Below are positions 63,501 to 64,000 of a DNA stretch of 64,000 nt, one piece after another. The notes under the pieces are model-generated. The model saw only the letters and a program-made list of their open reading frames with translations, was not told where the DNA came from and searched no databases. A program made the translations under genes and the position numbers. Within the stretch, counting starts at the first letter, position 1. Each line of letters opens with the position of its first letter. Source of the DNA: Dorea sp. AF36-15AT (lineage in GTDB: Bacteria > Bacillota > Clostridia > Lachnospirales > Lachnospiraceae); the NCBI RefSeq assembly GCF_003477705.1, contig NZ_QUDV01000004.1, positions 124,001 through 188,000 of the forward strand, in the 5' to 3' direction.

Positions 63501-64000
63501 AGATCAAGCTGTGTGGACTGACGAGACCTTGTGATATCGAAGCAGTCAATGAACTGCAGCCGGATTATATCGGATTTGTATTTGCAAAGAAAAGCAGAAG
63601 ATATGTGAGCCCGGAAAAGGCAGAGGAATTAAAAGCCATGCTCGCGCCAGGGATTCAAGCTGTAGGCGTTTTTGTGAACGAGGAGCCGGAGCAGATCGTA
63701 TCACTTCTTGAGGCTGGAACAATTGATGTGGCACAGCTTCATGGACAGGAAGGCGAGAGGGAGATCAGACGGCTTCGGGAACTTACCGATCATCCGCTGA
63801 TCCAGGCGTTTCGAATTGATACAGAGCAAGATGTGGAACGAGCCAATGACAGTACGGCAGACTATGTACTGTTAGATTCTGGCGCAGGCGGTACGGGCAC
63901 AGTTTTTGACTGGGATCTGCTGCAGGCGATCCGGCGACCGTATTTTCTGGCCGGCGGACTGGATACGGAGAACCTCGGGACGGTAAAAGCGAAACTAAAT
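63497..64000 (+). CDS. trpF: Phosphoribosylanthranilate isomerase (cut by window end)
   Basis: The first 168 residues of a TIM-barrel isomerase: MKIKLCGLTRP (catalytic Cys), QPDYIGFVFAKKSRRYVSPE, AVGVFVNE, VAQLHGQE, LLDSGAGGTGTVFDW and AGGLDTENL. It converts phosphoribosylanthranilate to CdRP. The start overlaps the trpC stop. The reading frame is still open at base 64000. trpB and trpA would be expected next. Confidence 0.94.
   Translation, partial: MKIKLCGLTRPCDIEAVNELQPDYIGFVFAKKSRRYVSPEKAEELKAMLAPGIQAVGVFVNEEPEQIVSLLEAGTIDVAQLHGQEGEREIRRLRELTDHPLIQAFRIDTEQDVERANDSTADYVLLDSGAGGTGTVFDWDLLQAIRRPYFLAGGLDTENLGTVKAKLN

Noticed and set aside
1-64000. CRISPR arrays, rRNA and tRNA genes
   Set aside because: No regularly spaced direct repeats, no rRNA-like conserved blocks and no cloverleaf with TTCRA-type arm were noticed. 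A tRNAscan or minced run was not possible.

Overview
The window looks like a chromosomal segment of a low-to-mid GC anaerobic Firmicute of the Clostridia, most likely a gut Lachnospiraceae (Dorea/Coprococcus/Mediterraneibacter-like). The reasons are the GlgC/GlgD pair, T-box leaders, a Gram-positive CpsB/C/D polysaccharide regulatory module with class B sortase, a FliB-like lysine methylase, a V-type ATPase operon, an Rpn-family nuclease and AGGAGG-type ribosome sites. The family is an inference from gene content. No rRNA, tRNA or CRISPR array was found.

Layout. 1-4.7 kb: an Rpn-family nuclease, a cysteine-cluster protein and the glgC-glgD glycogen pair. 4.7-28.4 kb: a large exopolysaccharide/capsule locus. 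It starts at a promoter that directly follows a run of 14 G, then a 22-codon leader ORF that runs into an intrinsic terminator. Next come cpsB-cpsC-cpsD, an LCP transferase, a class B sortase with a cell-wall-anchored protein, an initiating sugar-phosphate transferase, UDP-sugar enzymes, four glycosyltransferases, Wzy, Wzx, WecB, a pyruvyl transferase, a TupA-like ATP-grasp protein and an Fe-S F420-type reductase. Scars mark past recombination: a truncated glycosyltransferase, a multiply deleted glmM/glmS remnant and a second, diverged ugd gene. 28.4-37.4 kb: an accessory stretch with an HTH protein, a decayed Xre remnant, an AbiH phage-abortive-infection protein, the second ugd, a Sel1-repeat protein, a FliB-like methylase, a strongly structured candidate ncRNA and an IS607-type element (broken tnpA, intact tnpB) that appears to sit inside the ribosome-binding site of carB.

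37.4-43.9 kb: carB without carA, a fused acyltransferase/N-acetylhexosamine kinase, the first copy of a 185-bp hairpin-rich repeat and a BASS-family transporter under a T-box. 44.1-51.2 kb: a seven-gene V-type ATPase operon of the compact spirochaete/Chlamydia layout (E, DUF2764, A, B, D, I, K), with Na+-type ligands in subunit K. 51.3-54.2 kb: a TIR-domain protein coupled to an inositol-monophosphatase-like enzyme. 54.3-59 kb, minus strand: an HD-GYP/GGDEF protein, then a purine phosphoribosyltransferase and its permease. 59.2-64 kb: the second repeat copy, a C_GCAxxG_C_C protein, an AGCS amino-acid:cation symporter, and a tryptophan T-box followed by trpD-trpC-trpF, with trpF cut by the window end.

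How it works together: the EPS locus supplies UDP-glucuronate/galacturonate-type and HexNAc precursors, assembles a lipid-linked repeat unit, flips and polymerises it (Wzx/Wzy under CpsBCD tyrosine-kinase control), and attaches it to the wall (LCP). Its promoter architecture suggests phase-variable and attenuated expression. The strongest candidates for undescribed biology are this EPS switch, the TIR-IMPase pair, the 35.3 kb ncRNA and the 185-bp structured repeat.
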